Shown: positions 15,473 to 27,773, counted from the first letter of the stretch. The stretch is DNA of 64,000 bases from Misgurnus anguillicaudatus (GCF_027580225.2 NC_073361.2:30057001-30121000), one strand, 5' to 3'. A program made the numbers and translations. Notes: generated by a model not told the origin, from the letters alone.

Positions 15473-16713
15473 CAGTTTTTTCCAATTGCTAACACACTAA
15501 AATGACATGAACAGCACAACTATTTAAACTGACACACAGAGAGCAACACCTCTTCTCAAGTCTCCAAAAGTCTAAACACATTTTCTGCTTTACACACATT
15601 TTGCAATTTACAATGGCACTTTTTAAATGCACTGAACACGGTTCTCTGCATAAGACACAACAATCTGACATAAAGTCACATGTTTGCCTTTTCAAAACAC
15701 TACCATTCAAAATGACACTACACGAGCTAAATGGCCAATATATGTGCCACCTGCCCAAACACCTGAATGGTTAATTGTTAACACTTCAATCAGGATGTAA
15801 GCACTAGAAAAGACCACCGGAACGTCATTGGCCACAGAGCCATTATAGATGTTCCTGGCCAACGTGGTGGAAACATCACATTGTGTGCTGCCATCTACAA
15901 TATGCATGGTTTCCTCCAACGTCATGCCAACCTTGGACCATACAACACAGCCCATATTCTCAAATTTCTAGAAAGACTCCACAACATTCTCATACCATCA
16001 GAGTGTATGAATGATGTAGACCAAAGAAACCGGTATGTTGCAGTATGGCACAATGTGAGCTTTCATAGTGCAGCCCCAGTCCAAAACTGGTTTGCTGTCT
16101 ACCAAACATTTATCGTGCAATACCTCCCACCATACTCGCCATTTTTGAACCCCATAGAAGAGTTACATGGAAGTTATATGACCACCAGCCCTTTGTGCGC
16201 ATGCCTCTTTTGCAGACTATGGAAGAGGCATGTGATGAGATTGATGTTGGTGCAATTTAGGGATGAATAAGGCGCTCAAGGTGCTTCTTCCATCGATGTC
16301 TGGCAAGGGAATATCTTGCATGTGATGTGGACGAGGCGTTGTGACTTGTTTGGTGAAAAATAAAAAAATTCAACAGCGTGTGTGTGTATCTGCAAATATT
16401 TCTGTGCATGTGAACAATCTAATACATATTTTAGTATTATGGCAAAGCATACTAAAGAAAAGTGCACTTTTCATTATGCCCAACTGTGTGTAGTTGGTTA
16501 GACAAAAATCTGGTAATATGAATGAAGTGTGTTCCAATTTGTGTCAAAGTTTGATTTTGATAATGTTATATGTAGTTTAGGTTGGAGTGCTTCATTTTGC
16601 AGGATATATGTGGTATTTTGCTATTTGGGTGTGTGGTTTTGTAAATTGTGTTAAGTTTTTTGATAAAACCAGACTAGTTTGCAAAATTGTGTGTTAGCAA
16701 TTGGAAAAAACTG
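15473..16713 (+). mobile_element. IS630/Tc1-like element inserted in the outer copy
   Basis: The terminal inverted repeats are CAGTTTTTTCCAATTGCTAA at the left and its complement TTAGCAATTGGAAAAAACTG at the right. They are flanked by TA at 15471-15472 and 16714-16715. Removing the element and one TA rejoins the interrupted outer frame (Asp-Pro-Glu, then Leu-Arg-Arg-Asp-Val-Glu-Ala-Lys-stop). The interior carries the degraded transposase listed at 15811. Confidence 0.8.
15811..16340 (+). pseudogene. IS630-like DDE transposase, 3' half, disabled
   Basis: The frame reads GHRAIIDVPGQRGGNITLCAA and later WHNVSFH and LPPYSPFLNPIEE, ending with a stop at 16268. After a frame break, CLARE and CDVDEAL follow at 16295-16340. 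In this family the second catalytic residue is the Asp of 'DNVSFH'; here it is His (CAC), so the DDE triad is broken. The final Glu motif (NPIEE) is intact. The N-terminal half is absent. No function is expected. Confidence 0.75.
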
Positions 16714-17312
16714 TAAGACGGGATGTTGAGGCAAAATAATAAAAAACATTACAGTTGTGCTGTGTATAGCACATTCATGAATAAAACATTTTATTAGCAA
16801 ATGCATACATTGATTGTGTCTTTTTGGTCATGTGAAAAGGTTTTTGAGGGGGACAACCACAAGCTTACCAGTTTTGGATATATTGTTTTGAATTGATTGC
16901 ACCAGTGTGTAATACTATGTAGTAGTGTGTGTGTTTTTGAAAGCTTGTGTGTGTTGTCTGAGGGAAAAGTTTGGTATTTCAGTAAGAGTGAATGGTTTTG
17001 AGTGTAGAGATTCATTTTGACCTGAAAATATGATGTTTGGAGTATTGTGTGAGACTTTATGGAATTGTCTTTACTGTTTTGAGAATATGAGGCATAGTTT
17101 CAAGAATTGTGTAAAAATGTTAGGTATAATGAAGATGTAAATTTTGCAGTAACTGTTGAACTGCAGAATAGTGGGTTAAGCAAAGGACATTGTATAGAAG
17201 TGTTGCACACTTCTTGCACACAGCAGGCTTTCAAAAAAGTCAGCAAAAAATGGGGGGGCTGTGGCCCAGTAGAGCTTTATATCTAGCAATGCCCATGAAT
17301 ATATGCATGTGC

Positions 17313-17344
17313 TATGTATGTATGTATGTATGTATGTATGTATG
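17313..17344. repeat. (TATG)8 microsatellite
   Basis: Eight tandem TATG units lie just after 'atgtgc'. Confidence 0.9.
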
Positions 17345-18089
17345 ATTTAACAATTTATACTTTCCAAATAAACAACTGCACCATATGCATGCATGTGCAT
17401 GGAATATAGCCTAAAGAAAATATTGAAGACAAAAATCTGCATTACACAAATAACAGTTTTATTGAAACCGCAGAGACCTTCCTTTCATTTTCTACGTTTG
17501 TCAGTACTCTACTCAGCACCGACTGCTTCAACCAGAATGCGTGCCAAAGGTGATGGAGCATAATGCTTGAGTAGGAAGCTGAGATTCAGGCACGAGGAGA
17601 GGACAGGACACGTAAGAGACACTAGCAACAAGGAGGCTGATAGGTCCTGACCTATAGTCCTAACTCATACTCCTAATCAGTAGGTGGCGGTACTGCACCT
17701 AAAAGTTGTTTGCTAATCACCAGTAAAACTCAAGAAGGAGACTGATCGTTGGCATGCTCTCAACCCAGGAAAAACTTCAAGCTTTACAAGGTACATAGTA
17801 GTTTTCAGAGGTGGTGCTTTCCAGTTTTGATTGCATCTCTTCCAGGAAAGATTTTTGTGAACCAGAGGGGAATGAGTGAGAAGGGTGAGAGTAATCATTG
17901 TTGTTTTGTTCCACAGATGCTGTTTTAAACCAGTTTCCACGGCCAAAGCTGATTTTAGAAAATCCATCAACAGTAGAATATGTGAGCTAAGACACCAGGT
18001 GAAGTGTAAAAGCATGGGTATATAAGTCATTTAAATCAGTGAAGAGCCAAGATGGACTCCTAATCAGGATAAAGGCCTGTTCTTTTGGC
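17345..18089. other. No recognisable gene or element
   Basis: This interval lies inside the 8.6-kb composite. A minus-strand open frame of 105 codons (17713-18030) has no motif I recognise. It contains 'ctcaagaaggagactgatcg' and 'taggtggcggtactgcacc', the latter typical of transposon fragments. Confidence 0.35.
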
Positions 18090-18097
18090 AATTTATT

Positions 18098-19570
18098 TAG
18101 GGATGCACCGAAATGAAAATTCTTGGCCGAAACCGAAAACCGAAAAAAGGAAACCAAGCCCGAAAAACCGAAACCGAAACACCGAAATAAATTATTATGC
18201 CAATTATTAGTACAATTGCATTTATGGCTATCACTGTGTACTAACTTTACTAGGGGTGTGTGACGAATAAAAAAAACTCACAGTTCGGACCACATTACAG
18301 TTTTTGAGGCACAGATCAGATTATTTTTTCGGATCTGCAAAAAGGTGGGAAAAATCGAATAAACAATAAAGAAATTGCCAACATTTATAAAAAAGAACAA
18401 AGTTGTACATTATTAAGGTCTGAAATTAGCATTTTAACACAACTGAATGCTATTTTCACATATTATCTGTTCTGTTGTCAGATATATAGTGGCGTTTTCC
18501 CAGACAGGGATTAGACTAGTCCTAGACTAAAATAAATATAAGAGCTGTCCAAACTGAAAACATCTTGCACTGACATATCTTTAAATACATCAGTGCCTTT
18601 AGTTTGTCCTCAAAATGCACACAAGTAATGTTTTTAGTAAGGCATGTTTGTTTAAACTAATTACATTTCCTAATTAAACTAAGGTCTAGTTCTGGCTTAA
18701 GATAATCTCTGTCCAGGAAACCAAAGACTATTAAAATAGTGACCAAACATGACCCAATAACCTTGTGTTTAATCCAACCAGCTGTTACTTTAACTACTAA
18801 GTTACTAAAATCTTGATTTATAAACGAGACATCGCAGACAATTCGGCGCAAATTAAAAAATTGTCATTACACAGAGTTACTACAGAAGGCATGCGGGGGC
18901 ATAGGAGAGAGCTCGCTCGCGCAAAACCACATAGAGAACCAGTGTGTGTGGGCAAACACTGCTGCTAACCTTTTAATGATAAACTCGAATCAGTCGTCTT
19001 CTCTGTCAGTAACATCTGACGTTTACGTGAAAATGCAAGTACACAGAGGAATCTGCATGGAAAACACATCCAACTTTTAATTCTTTCACTAAGTGTCATG
19101 TATGAGAGGCGCTGTCTAGGGGCTTCACGCACAGAGAGAGAGAGCGTGCACAAGAGAGGCACCACCGAGCGCTCACAACAATAAATGAAGCCGTTTTAAA
19201 TGAAAATAAAAATTTAAATGTTGCGACAATTGTTGATTTTGTGGCGCACAAACAAATAAATGTATGGATAACACTGCCAGGAGCAGAAGCCGCCATTACG
19301 CGAGATTAATGTAAACAGCGTGACGCGTTGCGTAGTCGACGTAATCGATGACGTCGACGCGTCGTTGCAGCACTATTGAGCACGAAGGGGAGGGGTGGGA
19401 GAAGACTGATCACCGTGAGTGAAACCCAAGCGCTAGCGCACAGATGGGAGAGGCGCGGTTGACATTCATTTTCGGTTTACATTTTCGGCTGGATTTTTTA
19501 TTTCGGCCCGAAACCGATAATGCCATTTTCGGCCGAAATTTTCGGCGACCGAAATTTCGGTGCATCCCTA
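18098..19570. mobile_element. hAT-type element with 8-bp target duplication
   Basis: The ends are TAGGGATGCACCGAAAT and ATTTCGGTGCATCCCTA, with AATTTATT repeated on both sides (18090-18097 and 19571-19578). An 8-bp duplication and this terminal repeat are hAT hallmarks. No transposase frame remains. Subterminal 'ccgaaaccgaaa' repeats face each other, and a second MITE (18493-18722) is inserted inside. Confidence 0.9.
18493..18722. mobile_element. MITE, 'CCCAGACAGGG...CTGTCC' family, copy 1
   Basis: The left end is 'gttttcccagacagggatta' and the right end 'taatctctgtccaggaaac'. The middle holds 'aactgaaaacatcttgcact' and 'gacatatcttt'. The same layout appears at 33625-33826, 42961-43080, 55005-55211 and 55519-55748. 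Confidence 0.7.
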
Positions 19571-20199
19571 AATTTATTTCTTTGCTTTTCCATGTTGCCA
19601 AAGCTCCTTGAAAGTTTGTTTATTATTTATTTATCTATTTTTGTTTGTGCATTTTGTTTATATTGTATTTTTAACTGTATAACGGCACTGCTGAAGTTTG
19701 AAATAAATATTGGTAATTTAAATTGCTTTAATTTATATTTTGTATATTTTTTGTTTAATGTAACTCTTTTAACATGTAATTTATGTAAATGTAATGCAAG
19801 ACATTTATGTAATGTAAAGCAAATCACATTGTCTGACCATGTGCAAAACCTCTTGTGGTTGTAATAGGTCTGTTTAGCTCTATTGGTTTTAGTATGTGTG
19901 CCTGATTAAAAGAAAATAAAGGTGGCTTTTGATAGATTATCCATTAGTCTGTGTTAATATGTGGTATAAATGTGTGTACATATTTTTATGTATATATTTC
20001 TATATAATTTTACATGTTATTTAAAATACATTCTAACATATAGTAAACATGCATGTGCCACTATATCTGTACATATATTGTTAATACATTTTTGCATATC
20101 AATCGGAATACAATATGGCGGATATTTATGATTATAATATTGCATATATTTTGAGATATATATAAACACATATATTATATTCACGTGCAATATATTAAA

Positions 20200-21430
20200 A
20201 GCGACAATTATTTATATCTATCAATATACTCCAATAAATTACATATAGAATATATATATCAACATATTACTCATGTATTTTACAATATACTGCAATATAT
20301 TGCATACATTTTGAATATATTTATCAACATATAACTCCATATATTGCCAATATATACCGCAATATATTACATACATTTAGAATATATGTATCAACATATT
20401 ACTCCATATATTGCCAATATATACTGCAATATATTACATACATTTAGAATATATGTATCAATATATTACATACATTTAGAATATATTTATCAACATATTA
20501 CTCCATATATTGCCAATATATTCTGTAATATATTACATACATTTAGAATATATGTATCAATATATGACATACATTAAGAATATATGTATCAATATATTAC
20601 ATACATTAAGAATATATGTATCAACATATTACTCCATATATTGGCAATATATACTGCAATATATTACATGCATTTAGAATATATGTATCAATATATTACA
20701 TACATTTAGAATATATTTATCAACATATTACTCCATATATTGCCAATATATTCTGCAATATATCACATACATTTAGAATATATGTATCAATAAATTACAT
20801 ACATTTAGAATATATTTATCAACATATTACTCCATATATTGCCAATATATTCTGTAATATATTATATACATTTAGAATATATGTATCAATATATGACATA
20901 CATTAAGAATATATGTATCAATATATTACATACATTTAGAATATATTTATCAACATATTACTCCATATATTGCCAATATATACTGCAATATATTACATAC
21001 ATTTAGAATATATGTATCAATAAATTACATACATTTAGAATATATTTATCAACATATTACTCCATATATTGCCAATATATTCTGTAATATATTATATACA
21101 TTTAGAATATATGTATCAATATATGACATACATTAAGAATATATGTATCAATATATTACATACATTAAGAATATATGCATCAACATATTACTCAATATAA
21201 TGCCAATATATACTGCAATATATTACATACATTTAGAATATATGTATCAACATATTACTCCATATATTACCAATATATACTGCAATATATAACATAAATT
21301 TAGAATATATGTATCAATATATTACATACATTTAGAATATGTGTATCAATATATTACATACATTTACAATATATGTATCAACATATTACTACATATATTT
21401 CCAATATATTATGGGATATATTAAATAGTA
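20200..21430. repeat. AT-rich minisatellite
   Basis: Tandem, partly shuffled units built from 'acatacatttagaatatatg', 'tatcaacatattactccata' and 'tattgccaatatatactgc' repeat many times over about 1.2 kb. Single units of similar type lie at 13045-13340 and 21470-21610. The open frames across it are composed of repeated Tyr/Ile/His units and are not genes. Confidence 0.9.
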
Positions 21431-21639
21431 TAATGAGATTTATTTACTCAATATATGAAAACGGCAATAATTGCAGTATTGTATAATATATTGTAATATA
21501 TCACTTACATATATATAATATATTCTTATATAATATATCATGATATATATTACTATGTAAATTTCACAATATATGGAGACACATGAAATATATTGTCATG
21601 TAATATATTGAGAAATATATTTTTGTTGCATAAGGGGAG

Positions 21640-23018
21640 AGCGAGAGAAAGAGAGAGAGAGATGTGGTGATGAGTGGTGTAGTTCTGTAAACAACATGAA
21701 GTTTAGATGTGAAGTTTAAATGACATGGTCCACTGCTGAGACGACACGGTTCATTGTCAGTAACTGAGGACAAATGAAGAATCTCAGACATTTGCGATGA
21801 TATCAAAAGTTCATTGGCCCCTCCAGGCGTTTTTAATTACATTTCTGAGACTCTCATGGAAAATATTCACCGTATCTGTTCTTTCATTAATGGGAAACTC
21901 TCTCTGTTAAACGATATCTTTAACTCATAATGTCAAAGTCTAATCGCTTTCAACAACCTCAAAGACTCTCTGTGGGAAAAACCAAACACACACAAAGCAG
22001 ATGAGATGAAGCTTGAATCTTTGTAGCATTAACAGCAGGTGCTCAGTTTATGTACAGTTCATAGTCAAAATTCACCCTAATACTCATTCATATCAAATTG
22101 TAAGTACACGTTTTCAAAAGTAAAGATTTGTTTTTGCTAAAATAGGCTGTGAGAAATGGCAACTAATAGTTCAACTCCTAAAAGGACAAATCAACGACCC
22201 GGAAAGTTGACCCAAGGAAGGCGTTTAACCCCAGGACTCGCCCTGTACTAAATTACTGTGGATTACAAGAAGCGTCTGCTAAATAGCCAATAACCAAACA
22301 CCAAGGAGAGGTCAGTTTACCCATAAGTCTCTGCTTCTCTCCTCTCCTCTGGGGGTGTTAATGTGTACCCTCCAATTAGACTCATCACAATCACAATGTC
22401 ATTTCAGACACGCCGTCCCATACATCAAGACACGGAGGAACAAAAACAAACAGCCGATGACTGACAGGTGAGAAAAGGTAACTGTCTGTGCTTCATACAC
22501 AAAGCTATCTGGACAGATTTGCCAAAACAAGCTTCCTGTGGTGATAACTTCAATGAAATATATTAAAAATATGTCGTGTGTAGCTTCAAGAGACCGTGAC
22601 AAGTTTTCAGATAATACATTTGCAGCTTGTGTATTTCAGACAACAAAATATTTCATTTTCATGGATTAGTTAGTACGAATGAGTGTAAATCAAAAAACGT
22701 GTTGTTTTTTAGATAAGCAGATGAAGGTAATTTCTGTGTGTAATGAGATTGTGATGGCATTTCTGGATGGCTTTGATGGGTTAACTTTTCTTATCTCAAC
22801 CAGACAGATTTGAGATTTCAGCAGGATACCTGCTTTAACAAACAGCGTACAGTGTCAGGATCTTGACGTTGTCTGAATATGTTATCAACACCCTATTTTA
22901 AAGCTTTGTCATTCTCATAAACACTAACAAAACTGCCATTTCAATACAACGTGGACTTAATACAAATGTTTAATCATTTTACTGTACATTTTTCCATTTA
23001 AATGCTTTAAATTGAGTA
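21640..23018. other. Largely unique intergenic DNA
   Basis: No exon was recognised. A GA run lies at about 21642-21662. A SINE tail fragment occurs at about 22225-22300 ('gtggattacaagaagcgtct'). The rest looks single-copy. Confidence 0.4.
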
Positions 23019-23026
23019 TTTAATAA

Positions 23027-23351
23027 TAGGCATGGGCCGATAACCGATTTCAAGGTATACCGAGGTTTTAAACAGTCAAGGTTTCAAAACCACTAAAATG
23101 TTCTGTGATACCGTCTCCAAGGTATGAGCTGTGTTCATACAAAATTCATTAAATTATTAAGTCATGTGATTGATTTGATGTTTACATTTAATATACATTA
23201 CAAAAATATATATATTTTAGGCTTTATTTTTACCTGGCATATAAAAATAACACATTTTAGTGTTGCAATGGCAATACCGCAACACCGTAAAACCGTGGTA
23301 TTTTTGCTAAAGGTTATCATACCGCCGGAATATTATACCGGCCCATGCCTA
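23027..23351. mobile_element. Short hAT-type MITE with 8-bp duplication
   Basis: The ends are TAGGCATGGGCCGATA and ATACCGGCCCATGCCTA. TTTAATAA is repeated at 23019-23026 and 23352-23359. It is 325 bp long and has no coding capacity. Confidence 0.9.
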
Positions 23352-23640
23352 TTTAATAACCCTTTCCATCATTTATCTGACTGAATTAAACAGGCCAATT
23401 TTTTGCTGCTGTGCCTTTAAGTCTACGTGAACACCTGTGCACAGGTGATATAAATCTAGTCTGCCAAACGTTTTGTCTTGCCCAATGTTTTAAGAGCATC
23501 TTTGCAGATCACAAAAAAAAACCACGAGTGTTCAGAGAGTGTTCAGATCAAACATAAATGATAAATGCGTGGACATAAAATCAGCTTGTTTGTTACAACA
23601 GGAAGTTACAGAGCAACAGGTGACGAACAAAGCCGAAAAC

Positions 23641-24057
23641 TAGGGGTGCACCGATAAATGCCGATATACACAAATACGTGGCCGATAACTATTGTGAATC
23701 GCACAGCCGATCTTATTCACAGCTATTTCATTTACTATGGCTTTTAATCAGTAAGTCCTTATCGATCTGAAATCACTGTTAGTTTGAGTCTTTTATAACA
23801 TGCATTTGAAAGGGCAACACTCGTGAAACATAATCATTATACATATTCTTAATTATCATTAAAATACATGAAAAGGTTAGAAGAACAGCAATATAAATAT
23901 ATCCTGAAACCATTTCCTGGAGCGTTGTGTGTATGTTTCTTTGGCTGCATCGCATATTGCGTTACTGCGCGAGAGCGCCCTCTGGCTTTTGGATGTAGCG
24001 GCTTTTCCCTGTAATTCATTGAGAAGCATCGTCAGCCGATATATCGGTGCACCCGTA
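23641..24057. mobile_element. hAT-type MITE, 'TAGGGGTGCACCGATA' family
   Basis: The ends are TAGGGGTGCACCGATA and TATCGGTGCACCCGTA. The flanks CCGAAAAC and CTGAAAAC match at 7 of 8 positions, fitting an aged 8-bp target duplication. Confidence 0.8.
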
Positions 24058-24405
24058 CTGAAAACAAAGCAAAGTAACTTTATCTTTTTATTCTTATGGG
24101 TGTGACTTTTTCTTTTTTTGCCTAAATAACTTGCGAGATGTAAGATACTTCATCATGTAAGCAAAGTCAACAGTGTTTACAATGTGTTTGCTTTCATTTA
24201 TTTTTGGGCTATGGTTAGACGCCTATTAAATTTTCACCAACAGCCCAAATTTGGCCTTGTTTTAGCCTTGATGTCTGGGCTCTATGTTTGGACGACTATA
24301 AGACGTCTTTTAAACAGAAAATTTCTTGCAAGGTATATTTAAAAAGAACTCAACCATATTTCTCAACCCATGCAATCCACACGTGCAAAAAATCAAACCA
24401 TAGAT

Positions 24406-25193
24406 TAAGGTGACCAGATTTTTAAAATGAAGACCGGGGACATTTCCTAGTTAAATGGTGAAAATATCATTAAAATCTAGTTTTTTGTTATCCATGAATT
24501 AAAAAATGGGAACAAAATGTTTTCTTTTTTATTGTTGTGGGTTCACTGCAAAAAATTACTTTCTTCTTACTTAATAGTATTTTTGTCAGTACAAATATTT
24601 GTACATTTGTATTTTCAGTACAAATATCTAAAAAATCTTTAAACAAGATGCATTTTCTTGATAAGCAAAATCCCCTAAGAAAAATCTAGCTTTAAGACAA
24701 AAAAAAATTAAATGAATTTGTGCTTAAAACATGCAAAAAATATTTAAGTAGTGGTAGTTTTTTTGCTTGTTTTAAGCACAAATTTGATATTTTGGTCTAA
24801 AAATTAGACTTATATCCCTAGGTCATTTTGTCATTTAACATGAGTAGTTAGTACCTTAAGCCCCCATAACTTTAACTGTTTTCATATCTTATGATAACTT
24901 GATTGATGATGATGCTTTCTCATGTCTCGTTGTAAATTCTTTATCGCTAAATCAGTGGCGGGCACAAGTAATAAGTAGCTCGCGGCCCCCTCTGCTGGTG
25001 AAAATAATCATTACATGATTGCTCCGGTCTGGACTGGTACTACAAACGCTATGTTGAGCGGGTTTTTCCGTGTATTTGCTGGTTGTTTTGGACATGCTGT
25101 AAAACGGGGACATTTCCGGGGACAGCTTCAGTCGGGGACAGAACACCAAAAAACGGGACTGTCCCCGGAAAACGGGGACGTCTGGTCACCTTA
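24406..25193. mobile_element. hAT-type element with 8-bp duplication
   Basis: The ends are TAAGGTGACCAGA and TCTGGTCACCTTA, with CCATAGAT repeated at 24398-24405 and 25194-25201. Subterminal 'accggggacattt' and 'ggggacattt/tccccgg' blocks recur. A 'CACTGCAAAAAATTACTTTC' MITE (about 24545-24830), related to the one at 55803, lies inside. No transposase was seen. Confidence 0.9.
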
Positions 25194-25269
25194 CCATAGA
25201 TGTCTATAAATGAAGTTATGAGTAATCATGTACAATGACACAAGGAAACGTATTAAACATGCTTACTGA

Positions 25270-25755
25270 AATGTAATACTTTGTAAAAAAAAAAAAACTT
25301 TGTTGGTAATGAAAGCTTCAAGATTTCTCTTGTATGGAGATATATTTTTAAATATAATTTTAAATATATTTCAGAATATACAAAAATGGCCAAATGGTAA
25401 TTTTTTATATAAAAATTTAAAAATAAATATATTTTTAAGCATTTATATTCACGTTGAATTGAAAGAAAAACCTTGTATGTTGCAAACCTGTAAACATAAC
25501 ATTTAAACTAAATATATTTTCAACTAATACTTATTATTTTATATACCAACTTGAAAATTTTGGTCAGGAAAAATATATTTTTTGCCGTATAGGTTGTAAA
25601 ATTGGAAATGTATTTGTTGCCCCAGAAATACATTTTGAAATATACAGTATGTTAATATATGAAGGGTAAAACTAAATATATCTTCAACTTTTTAATTGTA
25701 TTTAGCATATATGTAAAACATATTTTTGGCCAAAGATTTTTTTGCCATATGGGGT
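25270..25755. repeat. AT-rich element related to 32165-32720
   Basis: It shares 'gcatttatattc', 'gaaagaaaaacc', 'tgttgccccagaaatacatt' and a terminal 'tgccatatggggt' with the elements at 32165-32720 and 41380-41885. Degraded copy. Confidence 0.55.
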
Positions 25756-25762
25756 TGCATGC

Positions 25763-26110
25763 TCAGGTGTGGTTTTCTTGAAGGTTCTGGTGGCCTTTTC
25801 TATGAACTCTGACCTTTAGTTCTTTCAATAGATTTTCAATTGGATTCAAGTCAGGTGATTGGCTGGGCATTCTAGCAGCTTTATTTTTTTCTCTAAAACC
25901 AATTGAGAGTTTCCCGGCTGTGTGTTTGGGTTTACCCATCGTGAGATGTTTCTTGCGTGACACCTTGGTACTGAGACACTAATTAATATTTATTTATTGA
26001 ACATCTTTGAATGAATTGCATACACATCTGGTGAAATGTCAGCACCTTTAGAAATACATTTACTAAAAAAAAACCTGCCGATGTGTTCAATACTTATTTT
26101 ACCCACTTTA
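25763..26110 (-). pseudogene. Tc1-like transposase C-terminal relic
   Basis: On the minus strand the frame includes MPSQSPDLNPIENL followed by KELKVRVHRKGHQNLQE, the C-terminal DDE signature of Tc1 transposases. The upstream (higher-coordinate) text 'aatacttattttaccc' at about 26088 is typical of Tc1 ends. Only about 65 codons are open and the first two catalytic Asp regions are absent, so this is a fragment. It overlaps no host gene. Confidence 0.75.
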
Positions 26111-26437
26111 GTATATAACTGATCTGTTTAGCATTATTCAGCTCATTGTTTTTTGTTTGTTAATAAGTAAAATGATTGTTTTCAATCATCATGGAAATGT
26201 TTATGTACTCATTTCATGCACTTTTGTTTATTTCCATCTCATTCTTGAAGTCAACTTCACTCTATATAGACGCCATCCAAAAAGTGCTCCCACACACACG
26301 AAATCCGACCTCGCTTACAAGCGCACACAAAGCAGCTGTCACTTCTCATTTGCAGGGTGTTTTCCAGCTGAGTTAGTGTGATAGGGCTGGGTGACTCGAC
26401 CAGTGACAGTGTGTTATGATGTGGATGAGGTCTGCAG

Positions 26438-26439
<2 letters not shown>

Positions 26440-26489
<50 letters not shown>
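26440..26489. repeat. (GA)25 microsatellite
   Basis: An uninterrupted GA run; open frames of alternating Arg/Glu or Ser/Leu on either strand are artefacts. Confidence 0.95.
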
Positions 26490-26491
<2 letters not shown>

Positions 26492-26999
26492 TCTACAGGA
26501 CACACGTCCAGTTATGGAATTAAATGCTAAACTATTGCCATCAATTCCATACAAATCATTCAAAAACCTGTCGATAACATGCAGTGTTATGATGAGCATG
26601 AGCAAATCTGTTAGAAACTTATCTGGGTAATTTTTTATAATAAAAATATTAAAATTATATTACTGGAAAATAATAGTGTTTCAACAGGTTGAACTATCTC
26701 CTGTCTAATATTGGTTTAAATAATTCACAACATTTAGTATAATACATAGATAGTATGAATAAGATTAGATAGGAGAAAGGTAAAAAAGACACTTCATCTT
26801 CAAATTATCAATGTATTTATTTGCATTTTTAGTCATTTTTAATGATAATTTAAATAAAAAGGAAATATTGTACTATTAGTGTTTTAATAAATTACAACAG
26901 GTCAATTACTACATCCAGACAGATTACAGTAACAATAAGGACCATTTTTATTGTGTTTGTTTTAGACCAGCGTGGATTAAAATACACCCTGATCGAAAA

Positions 27000-27398
27000 T
27001 ATGTGACCCTGGACCACAAAAGCAATCATAAGGGTAATTTTTTTTGAAATTGAGATTTGTACATTATATAAAAGCTTTCTATTAATGTATGGTTTGTTAT
27101 GACAATATTTGGCCGAGATACTATTTGAAAATCTGGAATCTGAGGCTGCAAAAAATCGAAATATTAAGAAAATCGCCTTTTAAAGTTGTCCGAATAAAGT
27201 CCTTAGCAACACATTATTAATGATAAATACATTTTTATATATTTATGATATGTAATGTACAAAATATCTTCATGAAACATAATCTTTACTTAAAATCCTA
27301 ATGACTTTTGCCATAAAATGTTTTGACCCATACAATGTATTGTTGGATATTGCTACAAATATATCTATGTGACTGGTTTAGTGGTCCAGGGTCACATA
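27000..27398. mobile_element. MITE with 'TATGTGACCCTGGACCAC' terminal repeats
   Basis: The left end TATGTGACCCTGGACCAC and the right end GTGGTCCAGGGTCACATA are perfect complements. Internal parts of the same family occur at 10430-10560 and, as one-sided ends, at 140-292, 35770-35890 and 41890-42040. Confidence 0.85.
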
Positions 27399-27773
27399 CA
27401 TGGGTGACACCCATAAAAAACACACACAAAATCAAATTCAAAGAGATCCAGAGGTCTTATACTGTACTCCTCAGAGCCGCTGGCCCGCGTCACTCTGTAT
27501 TAGCATAAGAAAAGCTTATTAAAGACAGAGACCATAACCACAGGCCAAGCCTTAAGATGTGTGGAGTGAGTGAGAAAGATAAAGCAAGAACTCACTGTCA
27601 CATCTGTCTGTGTGTCGATCTACTAAAATAATAATAATATGAATAATACAATATTAGTGTTTACACACCCCTACACCCATGTTAATGTTGCCTTTGTGAC
27701 TAAAAAGTACTGAAAAGATTTTAGGACTTGCATAGACAAATCATACTTTTGCATTAAATATAATTTATGTGTA

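Larger units (their letters stand above)
13030..21636. mobile_element. 8.6-kb composite bounded by inverted repeats
   Basis: The left edge begins CCCTTATGCAACAAAAATAT (13030). The right edge is the exact complement and ends at 21636, with 21 matching positions. Just inside each edge is AT-rich 'aatatattg/catgtaatatatt' sequence, also in opposite orientations. Other elements (hairpin MITEs, a nested IS630-like pair, a hAT element, a minisatellite) lie between. No transposase that could belong to the outer ends was recognised. It could be one large element enlarged by insertions, or two solo copies facing each other. Confidence 0.5.

Noticed and set aside
17713..18030. 105-codon minus-strand open frame
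   Set aside because: No known motif, no splice context, and it lies within transposon-rich DNA.
20344..20906. Tyr/Ile/His repeat open frames
   Set aside because: Produced by the AT-rich minisatellite units.
20200..21430. Possible CRISPR-like array
   Set aside because: Units run directly into each other with no unique spacers, and the genome is eukaryotic.
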